Source: Candidatus Sericytochromatia bacterium (lineage in GTDB: Bacteria; Cyanobacteriota; Sericytochromatia; S15B-MN24; JAQBPE01). Taken from it: 53,680 nt of DNA. Below the pieces are notes generated by a model that saw only the letters and a program-made list of their open reading frames with translations, was not told where the DNA came from and did not search any database. The stretch spans positions 1 to 53,680 of the forward strand of contig JAYKJB010000138.1 in the NCBI GenBank assembly GCA_035285325.1. The letters are read 5' to 3'. Each line of letters opens with the position of its first letter. Position 1 is the stretch's first letter. A program made the position numbers and the translations under genes. Below are positions 18,401-26,784 of this stretch, one piece after another.

Positions 18401-19495
18401 GAAGAGGGTTTTGATGAAACCAGCGGCTCCCGCGGCAGTCAGCAGGTGCCCGACATTGGATTTGACCGAGGTGAGCACGCAGGGCGTGTCCAGGTCGGCT
18501 CGCAGCGTCTGCAAGCTGGCCACCTCCACGGCGTCACCGCGTGGCGTACCTGTGGCGTGACACTCCACCAGATCGACGTCACCAGGCTGCCAACCCGCTT
18601 GGCGGTAGGCCTCACGCATGGCTCGCAATTGCCCCTCGGAGTGGGGCGCCAGCAGGCTTCCCTCCAGATCGTTGGAGGTTCCGATGCCACGGATCACCCC
18701 CCAGATCTGATCCCCATCTCGCTCCGCATCGGCCAGGCGTTTGAGGGCCACCAGACCGGCTCCCTCTCCGACCACCAGGCCATCTCCTTCCGCATCGAAG
18801 GGGGCACACCGTCCGCTCGGGGACAGGGCGCGCAACTGACTGAACCCCATCTGGGTGTAGAGGCTGTCAGGCCGGGACAAACCACCCGCGAGCATCAGAT
18901 CGGCTCGGCCAGCGGCCAATTCAGCACAGGCCAGCTTGATGGCGTAAAGCGAGGAGGCACAGGCCGCGTCGATGGCATAGCCACCCAGTCCCAGTCCCAG
19001 CGCGCGGGCCACCAAGCCTGACACCAGGCCGGCCCCCCGATAGGCGGCCGGGCGCGGCGACCCTTCTCCGTCCAGGGTGGCAATGGCGTCGGCCGAAGCC
19101 CCGCTGTCCGGCAGCACGATGTTCCCCATCACGAGGCCGGCCCGCTCCAGATTCGCCGGGGCTGCCCGCAAACTGCGCCAACAACGCGTGGCTGCGGTCA
19201 ATCCAACCGTATAGAGGGGGTCGAGCGTGCCAAGCGTCTCCGGCGGGATTCCCAGCTCCTCCCGGCCCATCAGGGCTTCATCGAGCAGGCACGCCCGTGA
19301 CGACAGGACACGGTCCGGGGTACCTGGGGTGGGGTCGACAATGGCCGCGCTAGGGAGCACCCAGCGCCCCTCCGGCACATCCCGACTGGCGCAGCGCCCC
19401 AGCAGAATGTTGGACCAGAAGGTTTCCAGGTCTGGAGCGTCGGGAAAGACCCCGCCAGCCCCGATGACGGCAATGGGCGCCCAGTTTCCGTTCAT
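12443..19495 (-). CDS. pfaC: PfaC/PfaB-type PUFA synthase subunit (KS-CLF-AT-DH-DH)
   Basis: From ATG 19495 the protein has 2350 residues. Domains in order: ketosynthase (1-470, Cys179 in DAACASS, His in ECHATGTP); a chain-length-factor KS (540-900) whose active-site Cys is replaced in VQAEEMSA (Glu646); acyltransferase (1030-1330, GYSLGE with Ser1105); a Pro/Ala-rich linker; then four hotdog folds (about 1590-1760, 1790-1960, 2010-2170, 2190-2345), i.e. two FabA-like double-hotdog dehydratases. The second and fourth hotdogs keep the catalytic-type CHFVDDQVMPG and AHFYQDPVCPG segments. The arrangement matches Pfa3 of myxobacteria but lacks the C-terminal AGPAT domain. The start overlaps pfaA by 4 nt (ATGA). 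The open frame reaches back to 20257, but that extra 254-residue segment lies within pfaA in another frame. Confidence 0.93.
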   Translation of the reverse strand: MNGNWAPIAVIGAGGVFPDAPDLETFWSNILLGRCASRDVPEGRWVLPSAAIVDPTPGTPDRVLSSRACLLDEALMGREELGIPPETLGTLDPLYTVGLTAATRCWRSLRAAPANLERAGLVMGNIVLPDSGASADAIATLDGEGSPRPAAYRGAGLVSGLVARALGLGLGGYAIDAACASSLYAIKLACAELAAGRADLMLAGGLSRPDSLYTQMGFSQLRALSPSGRCAPFDAEGDGLVVGEGAGLVALKRLADAERDGDQIWGVIRGIGTSNDLEGSLLAPHSEGQLRAMREAYRQAGWQPGDVDLVECHATGTPRGDAVEVASLQTLRADLDTPCVLTSVKSNVGHLLTAAGAAGFIKTLFALRNGVLPPTAQFKQSPTEWKMAEHGMRVLSAPEPWWETRGRARRAAVSAFGFGGINAHVLLEEYGAPGGAEVTLSTARLSQMLAKRLRRKDKASPQEEPPPSPVAVVGMGCRIGAFKNLREFQEFALAGVPLPPHKRRTVQARAGIDLPSVPESLAGCYLPGDLEVATAGFRIPPRDWPELLPQQALMLLAADEALRDVGPAYQDRRVRHPRAGAYIGIGLDARSTDYHRRWHRLSRQEGSPLPALTADRTLGALGGMVASRLAREFRFGGPTHTVQAEEMSAYRALEAGIRALQRREIELALVGAVDVPGDPRLLASRQREGDGLPTAEGAGALVLKRLEDAQRDGDRIYAVIEGLASASSPRLNRPLAGPDADAISRAISAAWDEAQLLPAAAGLLELDGTASKAEHEAVSTIWSQAAPASLALARASQRVGRAGLACGMVSLLRTALALYHEVLPGWAGHQEAAPALEALHTPRMSQYWFFDRAQGPRRAGVNILGREGGAGHVVLAAALQPPAAVEQSNRERLRPLGAPRWALFALAGDDTRALTRQLERLTLHARAERGEASVAHVARSWWQEHGVGEGNLGLAIVARDHVELEERIREARRVLAGEHLPAGDPRSPVASVFFSSAPHGPDADLAFVFPGSGNHWPGMGTDLWTAFPQVARLQDTDSQLLATQVRPARLVPWRRDWPEGWQAETETALSQDHRTTLLAQVAHGALMHDLLRLFGVGARAVMGYSLGETAGLVATRTWRDRDELTRRMVASKLFTVELGGRCAAAARTWGLPAGMPAAWVSGLVDRPAQLVRQALLEIPQAYLLIVNTPGECVVGGAPSAVEALVEKLRCAFIPIQGVTTVHCEVAGQVEGAYRALHDLPTNPPHGVRFYSGFWGRAYDVTRAAAAQALVGQALSTLEFPTLVRTAYQDGVRIFVELGPRHSCTRMIQAILGDAPHAARSACVRGVEGELSLLRLLGHLHAERVAIDLTPLYGQLATPWAAQVRPTGPVARVPLHAGGLAVAAAANRPSEVAIAPSESPASPAQPSPAPIVTARIRRRGKPRTDLVAPSSREPEPLAEKPSPGAVSARLPRRETGKRAEPFHSPRTTGGEALMAAVRPEPRVEHGAPVHSPGVALAERQDTVSALRRWMDRANDGLACVTVANHQAREAYAALEAENRSGEESIRAIHALITRWLPRTESVSDAPVWLDRAGCLAYARGQIEPVLGAYFAPIDAYPTRVRLPDEPLMLVDRILSVTGEPGSLTQGTIVTEHDVKAGAWYLDGHRIPTCVAVEAGQADLFLSGWLGIDFKTRGLAVYRLLDAVVTFHGPLPGPGETIRYDIAIDRFIEQSGVTLFFFRFDATVAGRPLMTMREGCAGFFTAEQLAEGKGIVFSALESRTLPGRLPPDWTPLLPMGKTPLDASHLAALRDGDLVGAFGQAFSGLPFTRAATLPDGLMRLVDRVCAIEPTGGRFGLGLIRAEHDVVPDAWYLKCHFVDDQVMPGTLMYECCLHTMRIFLMRLGWVGPAGTVSHEPVVGVQSRLRCRGQVLATSKVVTYEVSFKELGYEADGTPFALADALMLADGKPIVFISDMSIRLSGLRRVHLQAMWELARANRSLGETSRAPVVKRQEPRCQYGPESILAFAVGNPSEAFGERYRIFDRERVIARLPGPPYMFLDRVVQVSGAPWVCEAGAACEAHYDIPTDAWYFRDEGQPTMPFAVLLEVALQPCGWLAAYVGSALTSPVDLSFRNLGGKAIQSRPVGPQDGTLVTHARLTKVSQSSGMIIQEFEFSVTCQGEAVYTGWTMFGFFTKQALSQQVGLRGVEPSPLDPRQRLPFPAQFGPMPTGKLALVGEIDRWETHGGDHGLGFMRGRKRVDPADWYFAAHFYQDPVCPGSLGLEALVQLMKAEVWRRWGAWVERPTFGSLAAGREHSWLYRGQIVPTNREMVVEMHVKRIDEETRTLVADGILSVDGRPIYSMTDFSLSLEEGTST

Positions 19496-22400
19496 GGTGT
19501 CATCGGGGCTGACAGGGTGTTGCGCCGAAAGGCCTCCACCAGGCCGGTCGCAAAGGTGCATTCCGCCCCTCGGAATTCGGCAACCAGCTGGCCGGATGGA
19601 TCGAGGAAGGCCACATCGGCCAGCACTGTACCGACCCGACGGGCCGTCACGTGGACAGCCACCGAGTAACTGGGGGCCTGGAAGGGGCGATACATCCGGA
19701 AACTGCTGACTCGGCAGGGTAGACAGGCCGCCCCAAGCGTTTCGACACTCCACAAGATCAGCATCTGGAACATGGCGTCGATCGCAAGCGGTTCCGTCAG
19801 CCACGTATCGCGAACCGGGGCTTGCATCCACTGCTGGGGATTTCCGGCAGCCTGCACCTTGCCGAGCACGCCTTCGGGACCGAGCACATCGACCGTCAGC
19901 AGGCCATGGAAAGTGGGCCCGTGGAACAGCACGCTGCGATAGGCCTCTTCCACACTTCGGAAGTACGGCCAGGCATCCAGGCCCCCCTGCCATCCGTGGG
20001 ACCAGTGTCGTTCCGGTCCGGCTGCGCGGTCGGCCCCCAACAGGACCGTGGTGTGCGACAGTGGACGCTCCCGTCCATCGCCATACAGTTCGACCTTGAC
20101 CCTCTGCTGGCCTTCCGGATCGCTCACAGGCTTGCCGGCATCGAACCGCAGGCCATACGGCTCCACCTCCAGGACCACCCCTTTCAGCAACTCGAAGTCG
20201 TCGAATCCAATCAGGGCCGCCCCGGGGCGCAACTGACTGGCGGCATGGACCATCCACTCGAGCATGATGGCCACCGGCAGGACCGCCTTGCCATTCAGCA
20301 CGTGGTCCCCCATGAACGGGTGGGTTCGAACGGCCAGGTCACGCCGCATCACCGTTTGCAGCCTTTCCTCGGCAGGCGCAGGCGCCACCACTGGAGCCGC
20401 CTGGTTCTCGGAGGCGACGCGCAGGCCGTCGGTCGGGCCCAGGACGATCAGCTCGGGAGCCGCTGGGCGATCGCGACCCAGTTCCGCAGCCAGCCACACG
20501 GAACCCTCATTCAGCGGCAAAATCCCTACCCCTTCGGCCGCGAACATCGCCTTGAGCGCAGGGGTGACCATGCCCCCATCCCAGGGGCCCCAGCCGACGG
20601 ACATCACCCGCAGAGTCGGTTGCGTGGCCGACAGTCGCCGGGCGAACTTGTTGAGGACCTCATTGGCCATGGCGTAATCGCTCTGTCCCAGTCGGCCCAC
20701 CCGGGCCGTGATGGAAGAGAACAGCACCAGATGGCGCAATTCTTGGACGTCCAGCGCCTGCCAGAGCGCACGCAGCCCGGCCACCTTGGTGTCAAATACC
20801 CGGTCGAACTGCGCGGGCGTCTTGTCGGCGATCGCCTTGTCGGCGAGGACGCCCGCTCCGTGGACCAGCATCCGCACCGGGCCGAAATCCTGCCTGAGCG
20901 AGGCAAGGGTGTCGGTCAGGGCCTGGGTGTCACGCACGTCCACGCTCACATAGCGCGCGGTCACGCCAAGCGCCGCGAGACGGGCCAGCGTGCGAGCCAC
21001 TTCTCTCGCTGCGGCGACCTCTTGCCAGCGCGCGGATATTTCGCGGGGCGCCAGGGGATGGTCCGAGTGGTCCGAGATGGCGCGCTTGATGGCCGCTTCA
21101 TCCTGGGCCTGTGCCAGCCAGGTTGGCTCGCCTTCCGGCAGCTCGGTGCGTCCCAACAACACGACCACAGGGCGATAGGCCAGCGCGATTGCCACAGCCA
21201 CTTCGGCCGTGACCCCCCGCCCGCCCCCGGTCAACACCACCAGATCCCCGGGTTGCAGGCTGAGGGGACGGGCTGACGCGGGGCCAGCGGGTTCAAGCAC
21301 CAGCGTGAAGCGGCCATTGGGACCCAGCGCCACCTCACTCGGACCAGGAAGCGTGATCTCATCCACCAAGGCCAGCGCAGCTGCCGCGTCATCCCACCCT
21401 GGATGGAGGTCAAACGCCTGACAGATGGTGTCAGGCCATTCGTGAGCGGCCGTCTTGGCCAGGCCCGCCAACGCGCCCGCCAGGGGGCTGAAAGGCAATG
21501 AGGCATCGACCAGGCCAAAGGCACCATCCATACGGGCCACGGTCACGAACCAGCCGCGGTTGGCCTGAAGCAGCGGTGCCGCCGCCACTGTGAGCTGAAA
21601 GGCCCGCTTGACGAGCCCTTCGTCTGATGCGCTCCACGTCGGTCCATCCCCCTGGGGGGCGACCAGGACCAGGCCAGCCAGTTCACCCGGCACCGTCCAT
21701 TCGGACGAATCCTGGAGGTTCACGGCCACGGCTGTCAGACCGGCCGCTCGGAGGCACTCGACCAGGGTGGTCACGAGTCCATGCCCAGGCGGCCCCGCCA
21801 CCCAGACCGTGGCCCCAGGAGCCAACTTGGGTTGCGCCAGCCGATCCGTGACTGGCAGCGGACTCAGGCTGGGGACTTCGCAGCTCAATCCCAGAGCCGT
21901 CGCCGGGTCTGCCGCCCGCTGGGCCAACTGCCAGCGCGCGCTCAGAGCGGGCGAAGGGGCGGGGTTGAAATCCGCGGGCACCAAAGGCCGAAGCCCGCTG
22001 TCTGGCTCCGGCACCGCTGGTAACAAGGGCGCCTCGGCCAGATGCTGGACGGCCGCGGTCAGGGTCTGCCACGACACCTGGGAGGCGGTCATGGGTGGGT
22101 TGGCGCCGTTCACCGCCGGGGGGGCTTCACGGTCCACCGGGGGCTGCTGGCTCCCGGTCGCGCTTTCCATGGCCGTTACCACGTCGCGCAGGGTGTGCAG
22201 GGAACCCGCCTGTTCAGGGCCGAGAGGACGCGCTCCCGGGAGGCGCTCCACCAAGGCTGACAGGATCTCGACCCGCTTGATGGAATCGATGCCCAGGTCA
22301 CCTTCCAGCGCCATGTCCAGCTCGAGCGTGTCGATCGGATAGCCCGTCTTCTCCGAAACCACCGCCAACAAAGCGTCGGTGGCCGCGTGGGCCCCTGAAA

Positions 22401-25400
22401 CTTCCTGCGCGCCGCCATTCGATGGTGGCAGGCCGGCAGAGGCTGGAGGCCGTTCGGGCATGAGCGGCTCCGGCCAGGCAGGCAGGCCGAGCTGGTCGTT
22501 CACGGGTTCCGCCTGAGGGCCCGCGAGGGCCGGCGCAGGCCCGGCAGGCAGCGCCTCAGCCGGCGCAGCCTGAGCCGCCAGCGCCTCGGCCACGTCCCGC
22601 AGGGTCCGTAAGCCACCCGCCTGTTCCGGGCCCAGCGGGTGCGCGCCGGGAATGCGTTCGACCAGGGCGGAGAGAATTTCCACGCGTTTGATCGAGTCGA
22701 TTCCCAGGTCGCCCTCCAGCGCCATGTCCAGTTCCAGGGTGTCGACCGGGTAACCCGTTTTCTCAGACACCACGCCCAGCAGGGCTTCCACCGAGTGGGC
22801 AGCAGCCGACGGGGCGGGCGACTCCAGAGGGGCAGGCCCCGTCTCAACGGGAGCAGTCCCGGCAGGCGGGGGTAGCGATGGACGGCTCTCCGTTCGTTCC
22901 GGCTGTGAGGGAGTCGCAAGAGGGGCTGAAGTGGCACCGTTGGCTTGGAGGGCCGGGCCCACTTGGGCCGCCAGGGCGACCGCGACGTCACGCAGGCTGC
23001 GCAGGGCGCCAGCCTCTTCAGGTCCCAGCGGACGGGTACCGGGGAGGCGCTCGATCAGAGCCGACAGGATTTCGACCCGCTTGATGGAGTCGATACCGAG
23101 GTCTCCCTCCAGGGCCATATCCAATTCCAGGGTTTCTGGCGGGTAACCCGTTTTCTCCGACACGACGGCCAGCAACTCGGCCCGCACACCGTCCAAGGGC
23201 ACCGCGGTTTCTTGCTTCGGCAGCTGCGCGGGAGCCGGTTCGGGCTGACGCAACGGCGCAGGAGGCATCGCGCCCGACCGTTCTGGGGGCGAGACTGGCG
23301 TCTCCGCTGCCGGGGCGGAGGCGACCGTTGGCTGGGGGCGTCTCGGGAGGGGGAGTGGCCGGACGTCGATAGGGGGCATCACGCTGCCCGGATTGGCAGG
23401 CTGGACCGGCGCGACCGGCGGCAAGCTTGCCACGGATTCCTGCCGTGCAGGCGGCTCGGGCAGCGGTTCAACGGCGGCTTGCGACGGGGCCGACGGTTTG
23501 GCCGCCTGAAACCGCATTCCCCTCAGGGCGCGACGAGTGGCCTCAACGGTAGCGGCTGCCGCCGGGGCGATCGCCGGGCGCGCGCCGGCTGCCGTTGCCT
23601 CCCCTGGGGGCTCGGTCTCGCCTCCGAGCTTCGCCAGCAGTTCCCGTTGTTGGTCCATCAGGCGTCGGAAGGTTTCTTGGGACGCCCGCTGGCTCTCCAA
23701 GAATGCCTGATGCATGGCGGCAGCCTCCTGCTGGGAGGCTTGCCACGCCGCGATCGTGTCCGTCGAGGCCTGAATCAGCGCCTTGACAGCTTCATGGTCG
23801 GCCACAGGGGTAGCCGCTTCAGGTCCACGCCATTCAGAGTGAGGAGAGGTCACGAGAGACTCCGCGGTTGCAGTCGGGCGACGACGGTCACCCGCAGCAG
23901 GGGGCAGTGAAGTGGGACGCCGCGGATCTCGGTAGAGAGCCCCGCTGACCATCACCTTCATTTTAGGCCTTTTCCGCTCCCGTAGGGAGGCAACGGCGGC
24001 TGCGCCCCCCTGCCACTGCGTCAGGTCGATCGGATGACCGACGGCGCAAAGCTGGGCCATCGCGCGGGCCAGGTCGGCCAACCCGTCCCGCTTTCCCTGG
24101 GAGGCGTCCAGCGCGATCGCCGTATGCGGGCGATCACCCAGAATGGCGCGAACCATTCCGGACAGACGTGAGCCAGGCCCCACCTCCAGAAAGACGCGGA
24201 CACCGGCGGCATACATCGCTTCGATCTGACCGATCCAGTCCACCGGCCTGGCCAACTGCGAGGCAAGCAGGGCGCGGCTTTCAGCGGCGTCGCCCGGATA
24301 AAGACCACCCAGGGTGTTGCTGTATACCGGAAAGGAGGCGGGCGGCAGGGGCATGCGGGCCAGGGCAGCCGCCAGGGGGTCGGCAGCATCCGCCACCAGG
24401 GGAGAATGGAAAGCGGCACCCACGGCCAGCGGCGCGACGCGCATCCCGGCTGCCTTCAACTCCGTCTCCGCGCGCGCGATGGCGGCGCGGGAGCCCGAAA
24501 TGACGCCTTGGTTCGGTGTGTTGCGATTGGCCAGCACGAGCCCCTCACCGTGACGGGCCAGCCAGGCCTCCAGTTCGGTCAGCGGGGCCAGGACGGCCAG
24601 CATGCTGCCTCGCGCCTCCGTTCCCGCGGCCATCAAGCGACCTCGCAACACCGAAAGCTCCAGAAATTCGGTGCGCGACAGGCGACCGGATGCCATCAGG
24701 GCGGTGAGCTCCCCGTAACTGTGTCCCGCTGCAGCCACAGGGCGGAGGCCCCAGTTGGCCAGGATGGACCACATCCCCAACGACACGGCACCAATCGCGG
24801 GTTGCGCAACATCGGTGGCCCTGAGCTGCTCCTCCTGTTCGGTCACGCCTGCGGCATCATAGGCGGTGAGGGGGTAGATCCGGTCGATCAGGCGGCTGCC
24901 GTGAGGCAATTCGCCCCCGGCTTCCAGGCCGAAAGCGACCTCGGCCTCTTCCAGAGCTTCAAGGGCTTCAGGGAAGGCGCAGGCGAGCGTTCGCCCCATC
25001 CCCACATACTGCGCGCCCTGCCCGGGGAACAGCACGGCAAGGCCTCCCGCCGAAGGGCCCGAGGCATAGCAGGCGCCGTCGGGGAACTCGAAGTCTCGTC
25101 CTTCGGCCGTCCTTGCCAGCAGGCGGGCCACGAGGTCAGCCACCTGAGTGCTGTCGCGTTCGACCACAAACGCGAGACGGTGAGCGGCTCCCGGGTGGAA
25201 ACCGGCCCGTGCATCACAGGCCGCGACTTCCAGGTCTTCCCAACTCTCCAGCGTTCCAAAGGGCTTGAGCGCCGCGTGTAGGGCGTCGAGCGAGTCGGCG
25301 GAGAGGGTCACCAGCTGGACCCGGCCGTCCCAATCCGTGGCGCGGCGTTCCGGTTTGTGTTCCTCCAGGACGACGTGGAAGTTGCTGCCACCAAACCCGA

Positions 25401-26760
25401 AGGAACTCACCGCCGCCCGGCGTGGGTGAGCACGCCGACGCAGCCAGGGACGGGGTTCTGCAGGAAGATAAAACGGGGATTGAGCGTCCTGAATGCCGGG
25501 CAAGGGCTGCTTGACCTTGCACGTGGGGGGAAGCACCTTGTGGTGGAGCGCCAGCACGGCCTTGATCAGGCCAGCGGCTCCAGCCGCCGCCTTGGTGTGG
25601 CCGATCTGGCTCTTGACCGATCCCAGGGCACAGTGGGGTCGGTGGGCCTCGGCCTCGCCGTAGATGCGACGCAGCGCGGTGACTTCAATGGCATCGCCGA
25701 CCTTGGTCCCGGTTCCGTGTCCTTCGAGCAATTCGATCGTCGCCGGCGTGACCTCCGCTGCGGCATAGGCCGCCGTCAGCGCCCGTTGCTGTCCGTCGTC
25801 ATCCGGCGCGTAGATGGCCTTGCCTCGACCATCGCTGGCCGTCCCAACCCCCTTCAGCACGGCATAGATGGTGTCGCCATCTCGCTCAGCCTCGTCCAGG
25901 CGTTTGAGCACGACCATCCCCACCCCCTCACCGAGAATGGTGCCGTCGCCCTCTGCATCAAACGGTCTGGCATTGCCGGTGGGGGAGAGGGCAGGCGTCT
26001 TGGAAAAACACATGTACATGAAGATGTCGTTGAAGGCATCCACGCCGCCCGTGATCACCATGGAGGAGCGGCCGGCGGACAGCTCGAGGGCCGCCAGATG
26101 AATGGCTGACAGGGACGAGGCGCAGGCCGCATCCACGACGCAGTTCGTCCCGCCCAGGTCGAGGCGATTGGCAATTCGCCCGGCGACGACATTTCCGAGC
26201 AGGCCCGGGAAGGAGGCTTCCTGCCACGGTACGTAGGTGGCCTCCAAGCGTGCCACCACGTCATCGGCCTGGTCAGCTGGGACGCCAGCCTCCAGCAACG
26301 CCCGGCGCCAGTGGGGATGTCCCAGACGGGCACCCAAGGGAATCACCAGTTGCAAGGTTCCCGTGACGCCCAGCACCACGCTGACCCGGCTGCGGTCGAA
26401 TGACCTGTCGGGTCCATAACCCGCATGTCTGAGCGCCTCGCTGGCGACCACCAAGCCCAGCACCTGAGCCGGGTCGGTCGCCTCCAGCGCGTGGGGTGCG
26501 ATGCCGTAAGCGGTGGGGTCGAAGGGCACAGGGTCAATGAAGCCTCCCCGCTGGGCATAGGTGTGGTCGGGGCGCTTGGGGTCGGGATCGTAATAGTCTG
26601 CTGGCTTCCAGTGGGTCTCCGGAACGGGGCCGATCCCGTCGACGGCTCGCTTGATGTTGCCCCAGTAGTACCCGAGGTTCTGGGCCTTGGGAAACAGACA
26701 GGCGAGCCCCACGATCGCGATGGGGGTGGAGGCTGCCTTGGCGTCAATCGATTGAGTCAC
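19492..26760 (-). CDS. pfaA: PfaA-type PUFA synthase subunit (KS-MAT-3xACP-KR-DH)
   Basis: A 2422-residue megasynthase. Ketosynthase (1-450): Cys213 in DAACASS, His348 in EGHGTGT, and KSQIGH. Malonyl-type acyltransferase (570-870): GQGAQ and Ser681 in GHSYGE. A Pro/Ala-rich linker leads to three ACPs, each with GIDSIKRVEIL; the phosphopantetheine serines are 1225, 1356 and 1493. Ketoreductase: nucleotide loop LTGGGRG (about 1842) and catalytic Tyr2029 in GQSDYAMAN. A C-terminal hotdog dehydratase begins with GDHVLNGKAVLP (His2153). This is the standard PfaA/Pfa2 layout: the ACPs carry the growing chain through cycles of condensation, reduction and dehydration. No phosphopantetheinyl transferase gene is in the window, so activation must come from elsewhere. 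GTG 26760 is used; its ribosome site is weak. Confidence 0.95.
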   Translation of the reverse strand: MTQSIDAKAASTPIAIVGLACLFPKAQNLGYYWGNIKRAVDGIGPVPETHWKPADYYDPDPKRPDHTYAQRGGFIDPVPFDPTAYGIAPHALEATDPAQVLGLVVASEALRHAGYGPDRSFDRSRVSVVLGVTGTLQLVIPLGARLGHPHWRRALLEAGVPADQADDVVARLEATYVPWQEASFPGLLGNVVAGRIANRLDLGGTNCVVDAACASSLSAIHLAALELSAGRSSMVITGGVDAFNDIFMYMCFSKTPALSPTGNARPFDAEGDGTILGEGVGMVVLKRLDEAERDGDTIYAVLKGVGTASDGRGKAIYAPDDDGQQRALTAAYAAAEVTPATIELLEGHGTGTKVGDAIEVTALRRIYGEAEAHRPHCALGSVKSQIGHTKAAAGAAGLIKAVLALHHKVLPPTCKVKQPLPGIQDAQSPFYLPAEPRPWLRRRAHPRRAAVSSFGFGGSNFHVVLEEHKPERRATDWDGRVQLVTLSADSLDALHAALKPFGTLESWEDLEVAACDARAGFHPGAAHRLAFVVERDSTQVADLVARLLARTAEGRDFEFPDGACYASGPSAGGLAVLFPGQGAQYVGMGRTLACAFPEALEALEEAEVAFGLEAGGELPHGSRLIDRIYPLTAYDAAGVTEQEEQLRATDVAQPAIGAVSLGMWSILANWGLRPVAAAGHSYGELTALMASGRLSRTEFLELSVLRGRLMAAGTEARGSMLAVLAPLTELEAWLARHGEGLVLANRNTPNQGVISGSRAAIARAETELKAAGMRVAPLAVGAAFHSPLVADAADPLAAALARMPLPPASFPVYSNTLGGLYPGDAAESRALLASQLARPVDWIGQIEAMYAAGVRVFLEVGPGSRLSGMVRAILGDRPHTAIALDASQGKRDGLADLARAMAQLCAVGHPIDLTQWQGGAAAVASLRERKRPKMKVMVSGALYRDPRRPTSLPPAAGDRRRPTATAESLVTSPHSEWRGPEAATPVADHEAVKALIQASTDTIAAWQASQQEAAAMHQAFLESQRASQETFRRLMDQQRELLAKLGGETEPPGEATAAGARPAIAPAAAATVEATRRALRGMRFQAAKPSAPSQAAVEPLPEPPARQESVASLPPVAPVQPANPGSVMPPIDVRPLPLPRRPQPTVASAPAAETPVSPPERSGAMPPAPLRQPEPAPAQLPKQETAVPLDGVRAELLAVVSEKTGYPPETLELDMALEGDLGIDSIKRVEILSALIERLPGTRPLGPEEAGALRSLRDVAVALAAQVGPALQANGATSAPLATPSQPERTESRPSLPPPAGTAPVETGPAPLESPAPSAAAHSVEALLGVVSEKTGYPVDTLELDMALEGDLGIDSIKRVEILSALVERIPGAHPLGPEQAGGLRTLRDVAEALAAQAAPAEALPAGPAPALAGPQAEPVNDQLGLPAWPEPLMPERPPASAGLPPSNGGAQEVSGAHAATDALLAVVSEKTGYPIDTLELDMALEGDLGIDSIKRVEILSALVERLPGARPLGPEQAGSLHTLRDVVTAMESATGSQQPPVDREAPPAVNGANPPMTASQVSWQTLTAAVQHLAEAPLLPAVPEPDSGLRPLVPADFNPAPSPALSARWQLAQRAADPATALGLSCEVPSLSPLPVTDRLAQPKLAPGATVWVAGPPGHGLVTTLVECLRAAGLTAVAVNLQDSSEWTVPGELAGLVLVAPQGDGPTWSASDEGLVKRAFQLTVAAAPLLQANRGWFVTVARMDGAFGLVDASLPFSPLAGALAGLAKTAAHEWPDTICQAFDLHPGWDDAAAALALVDEITLPGPSEVALGPNGRFTLVLEPAGPASARPLSLQPGDLVVLTGGGRGVTAEVAVAIALAYRPVVVLLGRTELPEGEPTWLAQAQDEAAIKRAISDHSDHPLAPREISARWQEVAAAREVARTLARLAALGVTARYVSVDVRDTQALTDTLASLRQDFGPVRMLVHGAGVLADKAIADKTPAQFDRVFDTKVAGLRALWQALDVQELRHLVLFSSITARVGRLGQSDYAMANEVLNKFARRLSATQPTLRVMSVGWGPWDGGMVTPALKAMFAAEGVGILPLNEGSVWLAAELGRDRPAAPELIVLGPTDGLRVASENQAAPVVAPAPAEERLQTVMRRDLAVRTHPFMGDHVLNGKAVLPVAIMLEWMVHAASQLRPGAALIGFDDFELLKGVVLEVEPYGLRFDAGKPVSDPEGQQRVKVELYGDGRERPLSHTTVLLGADRAAGPERHWSHGWQGGLDAWPYFRSVEEAYRSVLFHGPTFHGLLTVDVLGPEGVLGKVQAAGNPQQWMQAPVRDTWLTEPLAIDAMFQMLILWSVETLGAACLPCRVSSFRMYRPFQAPSYSVAVHVTARRVGTVLADVAFLDPSGQLVAEFRGAECTFATGLVEAFRRNTLSAPMTP

Positions 26761-26784
26761 GTGGGGTCCCGTTCTGTGTGGGGG

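Noticed and set aside
19496-20257. Additional 254-residue N-terminus for the pfaC-type protein
   Set aside because: It lies wholly inside pfaA in another frame, is Arg/Gly/Pro-rich without domain similarity, and the KS domain starts properly at ATG 19495 with an ATGA overlap.
22180-23160. CRISPR-like direct repeats
   Set aside because: The repeats are the three coding ACP modules, about 400 nt apart and in frame, not short repeats with spacers.
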